A stretch of 64,000 nt of DNA from Hymenobacter nivis (lineage in GTDB: Bacteria; Bacteroidota; Bacteroidia; Cytophagales; Hymenobacteraceae): NCBI RefSeq assembly GCF_006439025.1, contig NZ_RCYZ01000009.1, positions 125,868 through 189,867 on the forward strand, written 5' to 3'. Made by a program: the position numbers and the translations under genes. Position 1 is the first letter of the stretch, and each line of letters opens with the position of its first letter. Of the stretch, positions 24,853 to 32,887 are shown piece by piece. Below the pieces are notes generated by a model. That model worked only from the letters and a program-made list of their open reading frames with translations, made no database searches and was not told the origin of the DNA.

Positions 24853-26190
24853 ATGGATGGACTGACGAAAATTGACGATTTGGGCCAGCCGCGGGTGGTC
24901 ATTGTGGGGGGTGGTTTCGGGGGGTTGGCGCTGGCGCAATCCTTGGCCAATGTGCCGGTGCAGGTGGTCCTCATCGACAAGCACAACTACCACGCTTTCC
25001 AACCGCTGCTGTACCAAGTAGCTACGGCTGGGCTGGCGGCCGACAACATCGTGGCCCCGTTCCGCAAGGCGCTGGGCAAGCAGAAGAACTTTTACTTCCG
25101 CCTGGCCGAGGTGCAGTCCATCGACGCCACGGCCCAGGTGGTGGAAACCACCATCGGCCTGCTGCGCTACGACTACCTAGTGCTGGCCACCGGCGCCACC
25201 AGCAACTTTTTTGGCGATGCGGTGATGGAGCAGAATGCCGTGACGCTGAAGAGCGTGAGCGACGCCCTGGAACTACGCAACACGCTGCTGGCCAACTTCG
25301 AGCAAGCCCTGCAGCTCGGCGACCGGGAGCAGCTCAACAGCCTGCTCGACTTCGTGATTGTGGGCGGGGGCCCCACGGGCGTGGAAATGGCCGGGGCCCT
25401 GAGCGAGCTGCGCGCCCACGTGTTTCCGCAGGACTACCGCGAGCTGGACCTCAAGCAGATGGACATCCACCTGGTGCAGAGCGGGCCGGTGCTGCTCAAG
25501 GGCATGTCGGCCAAGGCCTCGGCGCAGTCGCTGGCCGATTTGAAGGCCATGGGCGTGGAGGTGTGGCTGGATGCGAAAGTGAAGTCGTACGACGGCTACA
25601 CGGCCACCCTCAGCACCGGCCAAAAGCTCATCACGCGCACGCTTATTTGGGCGGCGGGCGTAACGGGGGCCCCCGTGGCCGGCCTCGACCCGGCCAGCAT
25701 GGGCCCCGGCAAGCGCTACTTCGTGGACGAGCACAACCGCGTGGCGGGCTACGAGAATGTGTTTGCCCTCGGCGACATTGCCCTGATGAAAACCACCGCC
25801 CACCCCGACGGCCACCCCCAGGTGGCGCAGCCGGCCTTGCAGCAGGGCCGCCTGCTGGGCCGCAACATCGCCCGCCTGCTGGGCGGCGAGCTGATGCAGC
25901 CCTTCCACTACGACGACAAAGGCAGCATGGCCACCATCGGCCGCAACCGGGCCGTGGCCGACGTGAAGTTTTTCGGCCACGAGTTCCACCTGAGCGGCCT
26001 GCTGGCGTGGCTGGCCTGGAGCCTGGTGCACGTGCTGGCCCTGGTGAACTACCGCAGCCGCATCGCCGTGGCCTTCACCTGGGCCTGGAACTACTGGAGC
26101 CGCGACAAAGGCCTGCGCTACATCATCGGGCGCATCAAGCCGTTGCTGGGCGGCAGCGTCGACACGCCCGCGGGCAAGGCTATTGTATAA
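24853..26190 (+). CDS. ndh: type II NADH:quinone oxidoreductase
   Basis: 445 aa when started at ATG 24853. The longer in-frame start would run through the divergent DUF2141 gene and add junk sequence. Two dinucleotide folds: FAD-binding VVIVGGGFGGLALAQSL (about 15-31) and NADH-binding FVIVGGGPTGVEMAGAL (about 167-183). The quinone-site motif region HPQVAQPALQQGRLLGRNIA is present. The C-terminal amphipathic/hydrophobic stretch LSGLLAWLAWSLVHVLALVN (about 375-395) is the membrane anchor common in Bacteroidota NDH-2. It feeds electrons from NADH to menaquinone without proton pumping. Single gene. Confidence 0.93.
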   Translation: MDGLTKIDDLGQPRVVIVGGGFGGLALAQSLANVPVQVVLIDKHNYHAFQPLLYQVATAGLAADNIVAPFRKALGKQKNFYFRLAEVQSIDATAQVVETTIGLLRYDYLVLATGATSNFFGDAVMEQNAVTLKSVSDALELRNTLLANFEQALQLGDREQLNSLLDFVIVGGGPTGVEMAGALSELRAHVFPQDYRELDLKQMDIHLVQSGPVLLKGMSAKASAQSLADLKAMGVEVWLDAKVKSYDGYTATLSTGQKLITRTLIWAAGVTGAPVAGLDPASMGPGKRYFVDEHNRVAGYENVFALGDIALMKTTAHPDGHPQVAQPALQQGRLLGRNIARLLGGELMQPFHYDDKGSMATIGRNRAVADVKFFGHEFHLSGLLAWLAWSLVHVLALVNYRSRIAVAFTWAWNYWSRDKGLRYIIGRIKPLLGGSVDTPAGKAIV

Positions 26191-26312
26191 TGTCAGGTTT
26201 TAATTCTAACGTGCAATATGTATCTTTCATCGCGTAACCCACCCCACTCACCGTTTTCCCACCCTTTTTCCTGACGGATGAACGCTACGTCCGGCTTGGT
26301 TTAAATTAAATC

Positions 26313-27146
26313 ATGGATTATTCTAGCAATTCGGACGCTGCCCAGCGCAGCCACGTCACCGTTACGGGCGCGGGCCCGGGGGCCCCGGCCATAGTTTTTC
26401 TGCACGGCCTCGGGGCCGACCAGGGCACGTGGCGGCTGCTGGCCCCGGCCTTCGAGGACGACTACCAGGTGGTGCGCCTCGACTTGGTGGGGGCCGGGCA
26501 GGCCGATGCCGACGCCTACGACCGGGTGCGCCACGGCTCGCTGCGCGGCCACGCCGATGACCTGCTGGCCGTACTGCGCGAGCTGGACCTGCGCGACGTG
26601 GTGTTTGTGGGCCATTCCGTGAGCTCGATGATCGGGGTGCTAGCCGCCATCAAGGAGCCGGCACGCTTTGGCCGGCTAGTGCTGCTGGCCCCTTCGCCGC
26701 GCTTCGTGAGCGCCGACGGCTACGCCGGGGCCTTCGCCCAGGCCGACATGGACGAGCTGCTGGCGGCCATGGACGGCAACTTCCCCGGCTGGGTGGACGG
26801 GGTGGCCCCGCTGATGGTGGGCCGCGACCAGCCCGAGCTGACGATGGAGCTCACCAACAGCTTCCTGCAGACCAACCCCGAGCTGGCCCGGCACTTTGCC
26901 CGCGTCACCTTCCTCTGCGACCACCGCCTCGACCTGCCCTTTCTAACCACGCCCACCCTCATTTTGCAGTGCGCCCGCGACGTGATTGCGCCCCTGGCCG
27001 TGGGCCATTACCTGCACGAGCAGCTGTCTGACAGCCAGTTGGGCATCATCGACACGCCCGGCCACTGCGCCCACCTCACGGCCCCGGCCGATACGCTGGC
27101 CGCCATCCGGCGCTTTTTGCCCGCCCCCGAGGCCGTGCTGGCCTAG
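26313..27146 (+). CDS. RsbQ/KAI2-like alpha/beta hydrolase
   Basis: 277 aa, cytoplasmic. The fold matches the RsbQ/DAD2/KAI2 branch: oxyanion strand IVFLHGLGADQGTWRLLAPA, nucleophile elbow VFVGHSVSSMIGVLAAIKE (Ser near 97), Asp in LILQCARDVIAPLAVGHYL, His in IIDTPGHCAHLTAPADTL. The GHSVSsMIG elbow is characteristic of RsbQ. In Bacillus RsbQ works with the phosphatase RsbP to sense energy stress; no RsbP, PAS or sigma-B genes are here, so the role is open (small-molecule hydrolase or ligand sensor). Followed by a good terminator, so probably monocistronic and not part of the ModE locus. Confidence 0.82.
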   Translation: MDYSSNSDAAQRSHVTVTGAGPGAPAIVFLHGLGADQGTWRLLAPAFEDDYQVVRLDLVGAGQADADAYDRVRHGSLRGHADDLLAVLRELDLRDVVFVGHSVSSMIGVLAAIKEPARFGRLVLLAPSPRFVSADGYAGAFAQADMDELLAAMDGNFPGWVDGVAPLMVGRDQPELTMELTNSFLQTNPELARHFARVTFLCDHRLDLPFLTTPTLILQCARDVIAPLAVGHYLHEQLSDSQLGIIDTPGHCAHLTAPADTLAAIRRFLPAPEAVLA

Positions 27147-27177
27147 CCCGCGGCCCCGCCCGTGGGGGCCCTACTTG

Positions 27178-27218
27178 CGCCGCCGACGGATTCCTGGGAA
27201 TCGGTCGGCGGCGTTTTT
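27178..27218 (+). terminator. intrinsic terminator between the hydrolase and modE-like genes
   Basis: CGCCGCCGAC ... GATTCC-TG-GGAATC ... GTCGGCGGCG, then TTTTT. A strong two-part stem. It ends about 17 bases before the next start codon. Confidence 0.82.
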
Positions 27219-27221
27219 GCG

Positions 27222-27229
27222 TAAAATTG
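27222..27229 (+). promoter_or_regulatory. putative -7 element 5 bases before the ModE-like gene
   Basis: TAAAATTG then CGCCT then ATG 27235, squeezed between the upstream terminator and the start codon. Because the terminator blocks read-through, a promoter is needed here, which strengthens this weak match. Confidence 0.4.
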
Positions 27230-27234
27230 CGCCT

Positions 27235-27597
27235 ATGAAAGACCTGCTGCCCGCCCCCGCCGACTACCGCCTTGAAGGCCGCGTGTGGGTGCAGGGGCCC
27301 CACGACCGTTTCCTCGGCATTGGCCGGCTCGAGCTGCTGGTGCAAATCCAGGCCACGGGCTCCATCTCGCGGGCCGCAGCGGCCATGGGCATGTCCTACA
27401 AGCGCGCCTGGGACCTGGTGCACTCCATGAACACCCAGGCCCGCACGCCGCTGGTGGCCACCCAAACCGGCGGCAAGAGTGGCGGCGGGGCCCTGCTCAC
27501 CCCCGCCGGGGCCCAGGCCGTGGCCGAGTTCCAAGACGTACAGGCCCGCTTCCGCGCCTTCTTGGCCGACGAAACCCAGCGGCTGGCCGGGCAATAG
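27235..27597 (+). CDS. ModE-type winged-helix regulator (N-terminal DNA-binding domain only)
   Basis: 120 aa. Residues about 28-110 carry the ModE N-terminal DNA-binding domain: LLVQIQATGSISRAAAAMGM, SYKRAWDLVHSMN, TQTGGKSGGGALLTPAGAQA. The combination GSIS..A...G.SYK.AWD....MN and TGGK.GGGA.LT..G is the ModE/LysR-like winged-helix signature. The molybdate-binding Mop/TOBE domains of E. coli ModE are absent, as in many short ModE homologues, so metal sensing must work another way or through a partner. Two ModE-like palindromes follow within 165 bases, before a TonB receptor gene. Predicted role: metal-dependent control of that receptor and possibly of distant mod or moa genes. Confidence 0.88.
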   Translation: MKDLLPAPADYRLEGRVWVQGPHDRFLGIGRLELLVQIQATGSISRAAAAMGMSYKRAWDLVHSMNTQARTPLVATQTGGKSGGGALLTPAGAQAVAEFQDVQARFRAFLADETQRLAGQ

Positions 27598-27662
27598 TGT
27601 TTGGGGGTAAGAAAAGCCGCCGCTGCGCTGGCCGGCACGGCAAACAATTCGGCATCCCAAAC

Positions 27663-27684
27663 GTTATATTCGCCAAAATATAGC
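27663..27684. promoter_or_regulatory. ModE-type operator, box 1
   Basis: GTTATATT-CGCCAA-AATATAGC: two half-sites (GTTATATT and, on the other strand, GCTATATT) with a 6-base spacer. This is the kind of palindrome recognised by ModE in proteobacteria. It lies 66 bases after the modE-like stop. Confidence 0.7.
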
Positions 27685-27738
27685 CGATGGGTTCCTTTGA
27701 ATTCCTTTCGGCTGTGACGAATGCGACGCATCGTAGCC

Positions 27739-27760
27739 GTTATATTTTGTAAAATACAAC
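27739..27760. promoter_or_regulatory. ModE-type operator, box 2, overlapping the likely receptor promoter
   Basis: GTTATATT-TTGTAA-AATACAAC: the same left half-site and the same 6-base spacer as box 1; the right half reads GTTGTATT on the other strand. It ends 28 bases before the receptor ATG and contains TATATTTTG, a relaxed -7-like word, so a bound regulator would block or recruit polymerase there. Confidence 0.7.
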
Positions 27761-27788
27761 CCGTTGGAATTGTCCTTTATCAACTTGT

Positions 27789-30437
27789 ATGGTGCATAAA
27801 CTACGCTCGTTGCGGGGCGCGGCGGCGGCGGCCGTGGCCCTCGAAGTACTCGCTTCCCACGCCGCCGCAGCCCAGGGGGCCCCGCGCCGCGCCGCCCAGC
27901 GCGATACCTCGAAGGTGGACCTGAGCGAGGTGGTGGTGGCCGCCTCGCGGGTGGAGGAAAGCATCTTGCAGTCGCCGGTGACGGTGGAAAAAATCAACCC
28001 CCGGGCCCTGCGGCTCACGCCGGCCCCGTCGTTTTTCGACGCCATCGAGTACCTCAAGGGCGTGCAGGTGCTCACGCCCAGCCTGGGCTTCAAGGTCATC
28101 AACGCCCGGGGCTTCACCAACACCACCAACGTGCGCTTTGCGCAGCTCGTGGACGGCGTGGACAACCAGGCGCCGCACATCGGGGGCCCCATCGGCAACG
28201 TGCTGGGGCCCAGCGACCTTGATATACTGGCGGTGGAAGTGGTGCCAGGCACGGCCTCGGCCCTGTACGGGCTCAACGCCATCAACGGGCTGGCCAACTT
28301 TAGCACCCGCAACCCATTCAAGTTCCAGGGTCTGAGCGTGCAGCAAAAAACGGGCGTCAACCACGTGAACGACGCCAACGTGGGGGCCAAAGCGTATTCC
28401 GAAACCAGCGTGCGCTTTGCCAAAGTGCTGTCGGACCGGTGGGCCTTCAAAATAAACGGCACCTACCTGCGCGGCTACGACTGGGTGGCCAACGACCAGA
28501 CCGAGCTGAACCCCAACGGCAACGCCACCACCGGCCTGTTCGGGGCCCAAAATCCGGCCCAGGACCAGGTGAACCGCTACGGCAACGAGTCGTCGGACCG
28601 CAGCACGCTCACGCTCGGCGGCAAGCAGTACTCGGTGGCCCGCACCGGCTACAATGAGCAGGACGTGACCCGCTACGACCTGCGCACGCTGAAGGGCGAC
28701 CTGGCCCTGCACCGCAAGCTGGGGCCCCAGTCGGAGCTGAGCTACACCTACCGGGTGGCCAGCTTCGACAACGTGTACCAGCGCTCGAACCGCTTCCGGC
28801 TGCAAGGCTACCTCTTGCAGCAGCACGCCTTGCAACTGATGGGCCCCGTGGTGCAGGCCCGCGCCTACTTCACGCAAGAAACTACCGGCCAGAGTTATAA
28901 CCTGCGCTCGGCGGCCGAAAACCTGGACCGCAGCTACAAGCCCGACGCCGCCTGGAACCAGGACTTCACCAGCGCCTGGAACGCGGCCACCGCCGCCGGC
29001 CAGCCCGTGGCCCAGGCCCTGGCCAGCGCCCGCACCGCCGCCGACGCCGGCCGCTACCAGCCTGGCACGGCGGCGTTCGACCAGAAGCTGAAGGACCTGG
29101 AGAACATCAACAACTGGGACGTGGGCGCGGCCCTGCGCGTGCGCGCCCACCTGGCCCACGCCGAGGCCCAGGTGAACATCGGCGAGGCCCTGCGCCGCGG
29201 TGGCGCCGCCCTGCCGGCGGCCCTCGACCTACTAGCCGGCGCCGACCACCGCAGCTACATCGTGGTGCCCGACGGCAACTACTTCATCAACCCCGCCCCG
29301 GGCCAAGACCCGCTCACCAGCGACCTAGTGTACAGCAAAACCGGCGGCTTCGTACAGGCCGGGGCCCACTTGCTGGCCGACAAGCTGCGCCTGACGGCCA
29401 CGCTGCGGGTGGACAAAAACGACTACTTCAGCGCCAAGTTCAACCCCCGGCTCACGGCGGTGTACTCGCCCACGCAGCGCCACAACTTCCGCCTCAGCTA
29501 CCAGAGCGGCTACCGGTTCCCGAGCCTGTTCGAGGGCTTCAGCAACGTGAACAGCGGCCAGGTGAAGCGCATCGGCGGGCTGCGGGTGATGAGCGACGGC
29601 GTGTTTGAGAACAGCTATCTGCGCACGAGCATCGACGCCTTCAACACCGCCGTAACGGCCAACGTGAACGCCAACGCCTCGGCCCAAACCGCGGCCCAGA
29701 AGCGCGCCGCGGCCATATTGGCCAACCAGAACTTGCTGGTGAAGAACCCCTATACCTACATCAAACCCGAGTACATCCGCTCGCTCGAGCTGGGCTACAA
29801 GGCTGCACTGGGCCCCGGCGGCCGCCTGCAGGCCGACGTGGATTTCTACTACAACTCGTACCGCGACTTCATTGCCCAGGTGGAAGCCTACGTGCCCCAA
29901 ACCACCGCCGGCGCGGCCCTGGCCACCGGCACCGACCTCAACACCATCGCCACGGCCCTGAACGCCCGCACCGGCCAGGCCCGCTACCGCCTCTGGACGA
30001 ACTCGCAGAGCCAGGTGTACAACTACGGCGGCTCGCTGGGCCTGCGCTACGAGGTGGCCAGCGGCTACCTCGTGGGCGCCAACACCACCTATACCCGTCT
30101 CGACCGCACCGAGAACGGCGACGGCCTCGAAGACGGCTTCAACACCCCGCGCTGGGCCTACAACCTGAGCCTGGGCAACGAGCGAGCCGTCGGCAACTTC
30201 GGCTTCGGCCTCAACTACCGCTGGCAGCAGCACTACTACTCGCAAACGTTTTTGGTGAACGGCGACGTGCCCGCTTACAACTCGCTCGATGCGCAAGTGA
30301 CCTACGCCGTGCCCGCGCCCAACCTGCGCTTCAAGCTGGGCGCCAGCAACGTGCTGAACAATTACTACGTGACCTACCTCGGGGGCCCCAGCGTGGGCGG
30401 CCTGTATTATTTGGCCGTCACGTACAGCGTGAAGTAG
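27789..30437 (+). CDS. TonB-dependent receptor, predicted ModE-regulated (molybdate/tungstate or chelate)
   Basis: 882 aa outer-membrane receptor. Short signal region (AAAAAVALEVLASHAAAAQG), then the plug domain from about residue 45 (DLSEVVVAASRVEESILQSP; AIEYLKGVQVLTPSLGFKVI; FAQLVDGVDNQAPHIGGPIG; DILAVEVVPGTASALYGLNA). The remainder is a large 22-strand-type barrel with the usual aromatic ending (LYYLAVTYSVK). No STN domain and no SusD partner, so it is a classical single-protein receptor. The two ModE-type palindromes upstream and the ModE-like gene just before it point to molybdate, tungstate or a metal chelate as cargo. This is inference; no mod transporter genes are within the window. 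Confidence 0.85.
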   Translation: MVHKLRSLRGAAAAAVALEVLASHAAAAQGAPRRAAQRDTSKVDLSEVVVAASRVEESILQSPVTVEKINPRALRLTPAPSFFDAIEYLKGVQVLTPSLGFKVINARGFTNTTNVRFAQLVDGVDNQAPHIGGPIGNVLGPSDLDILAVEVVPGTASALYGLNAINGLANFSTRNPFKFQGLSVQQKTGVNHVNDANVGAKAYSETSVRFAKVLSDRWAFKINGTYLRGYDWVANDQTELNPNGNATTGLFGAQNPAQDQVNRYGNESSDRSTLTLGGKQYSVARTGYNEQDVTRYDLRTLKGDLALHRKLGPQSELSYTYRVASFDNVYQRSNRFRLQGYLLQQHALQLMGPVVQARAYFTQETTGQSYNLRSAAENLDRSYKPDAAWNQDFTSAWNAATAAGQPVAQALASARTAADAGRYQPGTAAFDQKLKDLENINNWDVGAALRVRAHLAHAEAQVNIGEALRRGGAALPAALDLLAGADHRSYIVVPDGNYFINPAPGQDPLTSDLVYSKTGGFVQAGAHLLADKLRLTATLRVDKNDYFSAKFNPRLTAVYSPTQRHNFRLSYQSGYRFPSLFEGFSNVNSGQVKRIGGLRVMSDGVFENSYLRTSIDAFNTAVTANVNANASAQTAAQKRAAAILANQNLLVKNPYTYIKPEYIRSLELGYKAALGPGGRLQADVDFYYNSYRDFIAQVEAYVPQTTAGAALATGTDLNTIATALNARTGQARYRLWTNSQSQVYNYGGSLGLRYEVASGYLVGANTTYTRLDRTENGDGLEDGFNTPRWAYNLSLGNERAVGNFGFGLNYRWQQHYYSQTFLVNGDVPAYNSLDAQVTYAVPAPNLRFKLGASNVLNNYYVTYLGGPSVGGLYYLAVTYSVK

Positions 30438-30438
30438 C

Positions 30439-30540
30439 GCGTGTAGCGTGGACTTTGTAGTCCGCGGCGCTGCCCGGTCGCCCAACGGTTACCGGCAGGA
30501 CGAAGCGAAAGGCGCAGAATACAAAATCCGCGCTACACGC
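30439..30540. repeat. REP-like inverted repeat (GCGTGTAGCG arms)
   Basis: Left arm 30439-30468 starts GCGTGTAGCGTGGACTTTGT. Right arm 30512-30540, read on the other strand, starts GCGTGTAGCGCGGATTTTGT. The arms match at about 22 of 28 positions and enclose about 43 bases. It fills the spacer between the receptor gene and the converging phosphatase gene. Looks like a dispersed intergenic element. Confidence 0.65.
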
Positions 30541-30541
30541 C

Positions 30542-31138
30542 CTAACCCGGGCAGATAATGGACGGGTAGATGTGCTCTTTGCCCCGCACCAGGGAGGGGC
30601 GCTTGGCCTTGCCCTTGGCCCCGCCGCCGCGGAAGCTGATGGTCCAGATGCTGTCAAAATCGTCGTCGGGCCAGTCCAGCTTGATTTTGATGCCCAGCTT
30701 TTTAGCGATTTCCAGGATGCTGTGGTGCTCCCATACCAGCAGCACCGTGCCGCGCTGGTGCCGCAGCTGCTTGGCGAGGCCCTTGGCGTTGTCGGTGGCG
30801 TAGTCGCTGTTGATGGTCAGGTTGTGGCGCACGGCGTAGGGCATCACGGTTTGCAGCATTCGGACGGTGGTCGTGTCCTTGCCGTCGGTGCCGATGAGCG
30901 GCACATAGGTGAAGTCGGGCGGGGCCATCAGCAGCTTGTCGAGCACGGCGGGCAGGGCCAGGGCCCTGTTCAGGCCGGCGCACGAGAGGTTGTCGCCCTC
31001 CGCCGGCTTCTCGCCGTGGCGGATGATGACGACGCGTAGCACGGGTACCTTGGCCGGGGCCGGCTCCTTCGGCGCGAAGGGGCCGAGCAGGTAGAGGAGG
31101 TACAGGCGGGCTTTGTCGGTCTCGGTAAGTTCGGGCAT
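30542..31138 (-). CDS. histidine phosphatase superfamily protein (divergent)
   Basis: 198 aa from ATG 31138 (MPELTETD). The catalytic loop VLRVVIIRHGEKPAEGDNLS carries the RHGE signature with the phospho-accepting His. A second conserved His is in LLVWEHHSILEIAKKLG, the late motif of branch-1 phosphatases. The middle region (IGTDGKDTTTVRMLQTVMPY) is shorter and unusual. Members are phosphatases or phosphomutases acting on sugars or proteins; the substrate is unknown. Cytoplasmic. A longer start (31174) adds twelve residues and is less likely because MPELTETD gives a better boundary. Confidence 0.75.
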   Translation of the reverse strand: MPELTETDKARLYLLYLLGPFAPKEPAPAKVPVLRVVIIRHGEKPAEGDNLSCAGLNRALALPAVLDKLLMAPPDFTYVPLIGTDGKDTTTVRMLQTVMPYAVRHNLTINSDYATDNAKGLAKQLRHQRGTVLLVWEHHSILEIAKKLGIKIKLDWPDDDFDSIWTISFRGGGAKGKAKRPSLVRGKEHIYPSIICPG

Positions 31139-31257
31139 GTGGCCTGAAACGGAAAACCCCAACCGTTGGCGCACAACGAAGCAAAATTTCCGGCCCGCCC
31201 GGGGCCCCCGGCGCGGCCGGCGCTACCTTGCCCCCGCACCGCGCCAGCCCTCGCCCC

Positions 31258-31833
31258 ATGCCGTTCCGCCGTCCCCTGGCCGCCGCCCTCCTCGCCCTAC
31301 TGGCCGGCTGCCAAGCCCGGAAACCAGCACCAGCAGCCGCGCAACTAGGGCCCCCAGCAGCGGCACCGCGGCCGGCGGTGGACACGAGCCGCGTGGCGAT
31401 TTTCCTTTATGATAAGGAGCGGGACCGGTATATTTTTCAAAACGCAGGGCCGGTGAAGGCTACGGTGCTATCAGCGGTAGAATTTGCAATTGTGGACTCT
31501 TTGCTCATAGCATGCATTAAAGACCATAATCAAGCGCAGGCTGTTGAGCTTGAGGACATGAGGAAGGCCGTGTACAAAGAATATCCTAAGGTGCAGTTGC
31601 ACGAGGAACGGTACCTTATCAATCTGGCTAACTACAAGCGCCAATTGGTTGCGGTTACCAATGCAAAAGGCGAGAAAACCGTATGGATCAATTGCTTCTG
31701 CCGCGATGACAACCAGGCGTCTTGGCGCCAGCACATAGTTTCTGTGGACGATGGCGGAAATTGTTATTTCAATATCAAGCTTAATCTGACTCGACGTACC
31801 TGGTATGACATGATGGTCAACGGAGTTGCTTAA
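31258..31833 (+). CDS. lipoprotein of unknown function with low-GC body
   Basis: 191 aa from ATG 31258. Signal peptide RPLAAALLALLAGC gives a lipobox with Cys about 18, then an Ala/Pro-rich linker (KPAPAAAQLGPPAAAPRPAV). From about base 31400 the DNA becomes clearly more AT-rich with different codon use, while the protein reads well (YDKERDRYIFQNAGPVKATV; YLINLANYKRQLVAVTNAKG; KTVWINCFCRDDN; NCYFNIKLNLTRRTWYDMMV). The NCFC and later Cys could form a disulfide. I do not recognise the domain. The body may have been acquired by transfer and joined to a host signal sequence. Confidence 0.7.
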   Translation: MPFRRPLAAALLALLAGCQARKPAPAAAQLGPPAAAPRPAVDTSRVAIFLYDKERDRYIFQNAGPVKATVLSAVEFAIVDSLLIACIKDHNQAQAVELEDMRKAVYKEYPKVQLHEERYLINLANYKRQLVAVTNAKGEKTVWINCFCRDDNQASWRQHIVSVDDGGNCYFNIKLNLTRRTWYDMMVNGVA

Positions 31834-31850
31834 TTTATAGTGGCCTTCCT

Positions 31851-32807
31851 TTAATCGACCACTCCCGCCTTTTCCGCCGCCGCGGGGGCCCTGCTGCCCA
31901 GCAGCAACAGGCCCACGGCCACCACCACCAGGGCCCCACCGCCGAGCATGGGCCAGCTGAGTTGCTCGCCGCCGAAGGCCCAGCCCAGGCCCACGGCCAC
32001 CACCGGGTTCACGAAGGCGTAGGTACCGGCCAAGGCGGGCGTCACGGCTTGCAGCAGCCACACGTAGGCCGTGTAGGCCACCAGCGAGCCAAACGTAACC
32101 AGGTACGCAAAGGCCCACCACGACTTGGCGCTGACGGCCGCTAAATCAAGGTGTTGGGCTTCGCCGCGGGCCAGGCCCAGCACCACCATCACCAGGCCCC
32201 CGCACAGCATTTGCATGCCGCCGGCCACGAAGGGCGAGGCCGCCGCCGGCCGCCGCTTGCCGTAGAGCGAGCCAATGGCCCACACCAGCGCCGCCACCAG
32301 CACGCAGCCGATGCCCAGGGCCTCATGGCCGGGCTGAGCCACCGCGCCGCCCGCCCCGGCCGAGGCCCGCGCCAGCAAGTACACACCCGCCAGCCCGAGG
32401 CCCAGGCCCAGCGCCGCCAGCGGCGTGGGCCGCCCCGATACCCCGCTGGCCCAGCCCAGCAGCGCCAGCAGCATGGGCACGCTGGCCACCAGCAACGCCG
32501 CCAGCCCCGACGAAATATATTGCTCGCCCAGCGTCACGCCGCCGTTGCCGAAGGTGAGCAGGCAGATGCCGATCAGCAGGGCCCGGCCCCAGCTGGCGCG
32601 CGGCGGCGCCGGGGCCCCGCGCAGGCGCATGGCGCCGTAGAGCAGGGCCCCGGCCAGCGCGTAGCGGGTGCCCGCCATCAGCAGCGGCGGCAGGCTTTCG
32701 ATGGCGAACCGGATGCCCAAATACGTGGAGCCCCAGATGAGGTACACCAGGGCAAAAGCAGTGACGAGGGCCGCGCGCGACGGCGCGGAAGGAGTAGAAA
32801 CGAGCAT
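31851..32807 (-). CDS. EamA/DMT-family transporter
   Basis: 318 aa with about ten membrane helices in two EamA repeats. First repeat begins ALVYLIWGSTYLGIRFAIES, second begins ALVWAIGSLYGKRRPAAASP. AYTAYVWLLQAVTPALAGTY and FVNPVVAVGLGWAFGGEQLS are typical end-of-repeat motifs of the YedA/RhaT-like drug/metabolite transporters. It probably exports amino acids or other small metabolites through the inner membrane. Substrate not readable. Ends 17 bases from the convergent lipoprotein gene. Confidence 0.9.
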   Translation of the reverse strand: MLVSTPSAPSRAALVTAFALVYLIWGSTYLGIRFAIESLPPLLMAGTRYALAGALLYGAMRLRGAPAPPRASWGRALLIGICLLTFGNGGVTLGEQYISSGLAALLVASVPMLLALLGWASGVSGRPTPLAALGLGLGLAGVYLLARASAGAGGAVAQPGHEALGIGCVLVAALVWAIGSLYGKRRPAAASPFVAGGMQMLCGGLVMVVLGLARGEAQHLDLAAVSAKSWWAFAYLVTFGSLVAYTAYVWLLQAVTPALAGTYAFVNPVVAVGLGWAFGGEQLSWPMLGGGALVVVAVGLLLLGSRAPAAAEKAGVVD

Positions 32808-32887
32808 AGAATGCAGCCATCGGCCGCTGAAAGTGAGGCCGTAAAAGTCGCATTTTTCCGCGCCGCGCCGCGCTGCGGGGGCCCCGG

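Noticed and set aside
26986..27234. Upstream extension of the ModE-like frame by 83 codons
   Set aside because: It overlaps the hydrolase gene and its terminator; the ModE domain starts cleanly at ATG 27235.
30439..30540. Insertion sequence ends
   Set aside because: The arms enclose only about 43 bases, no transposase gene and no obvious target-site duplication.
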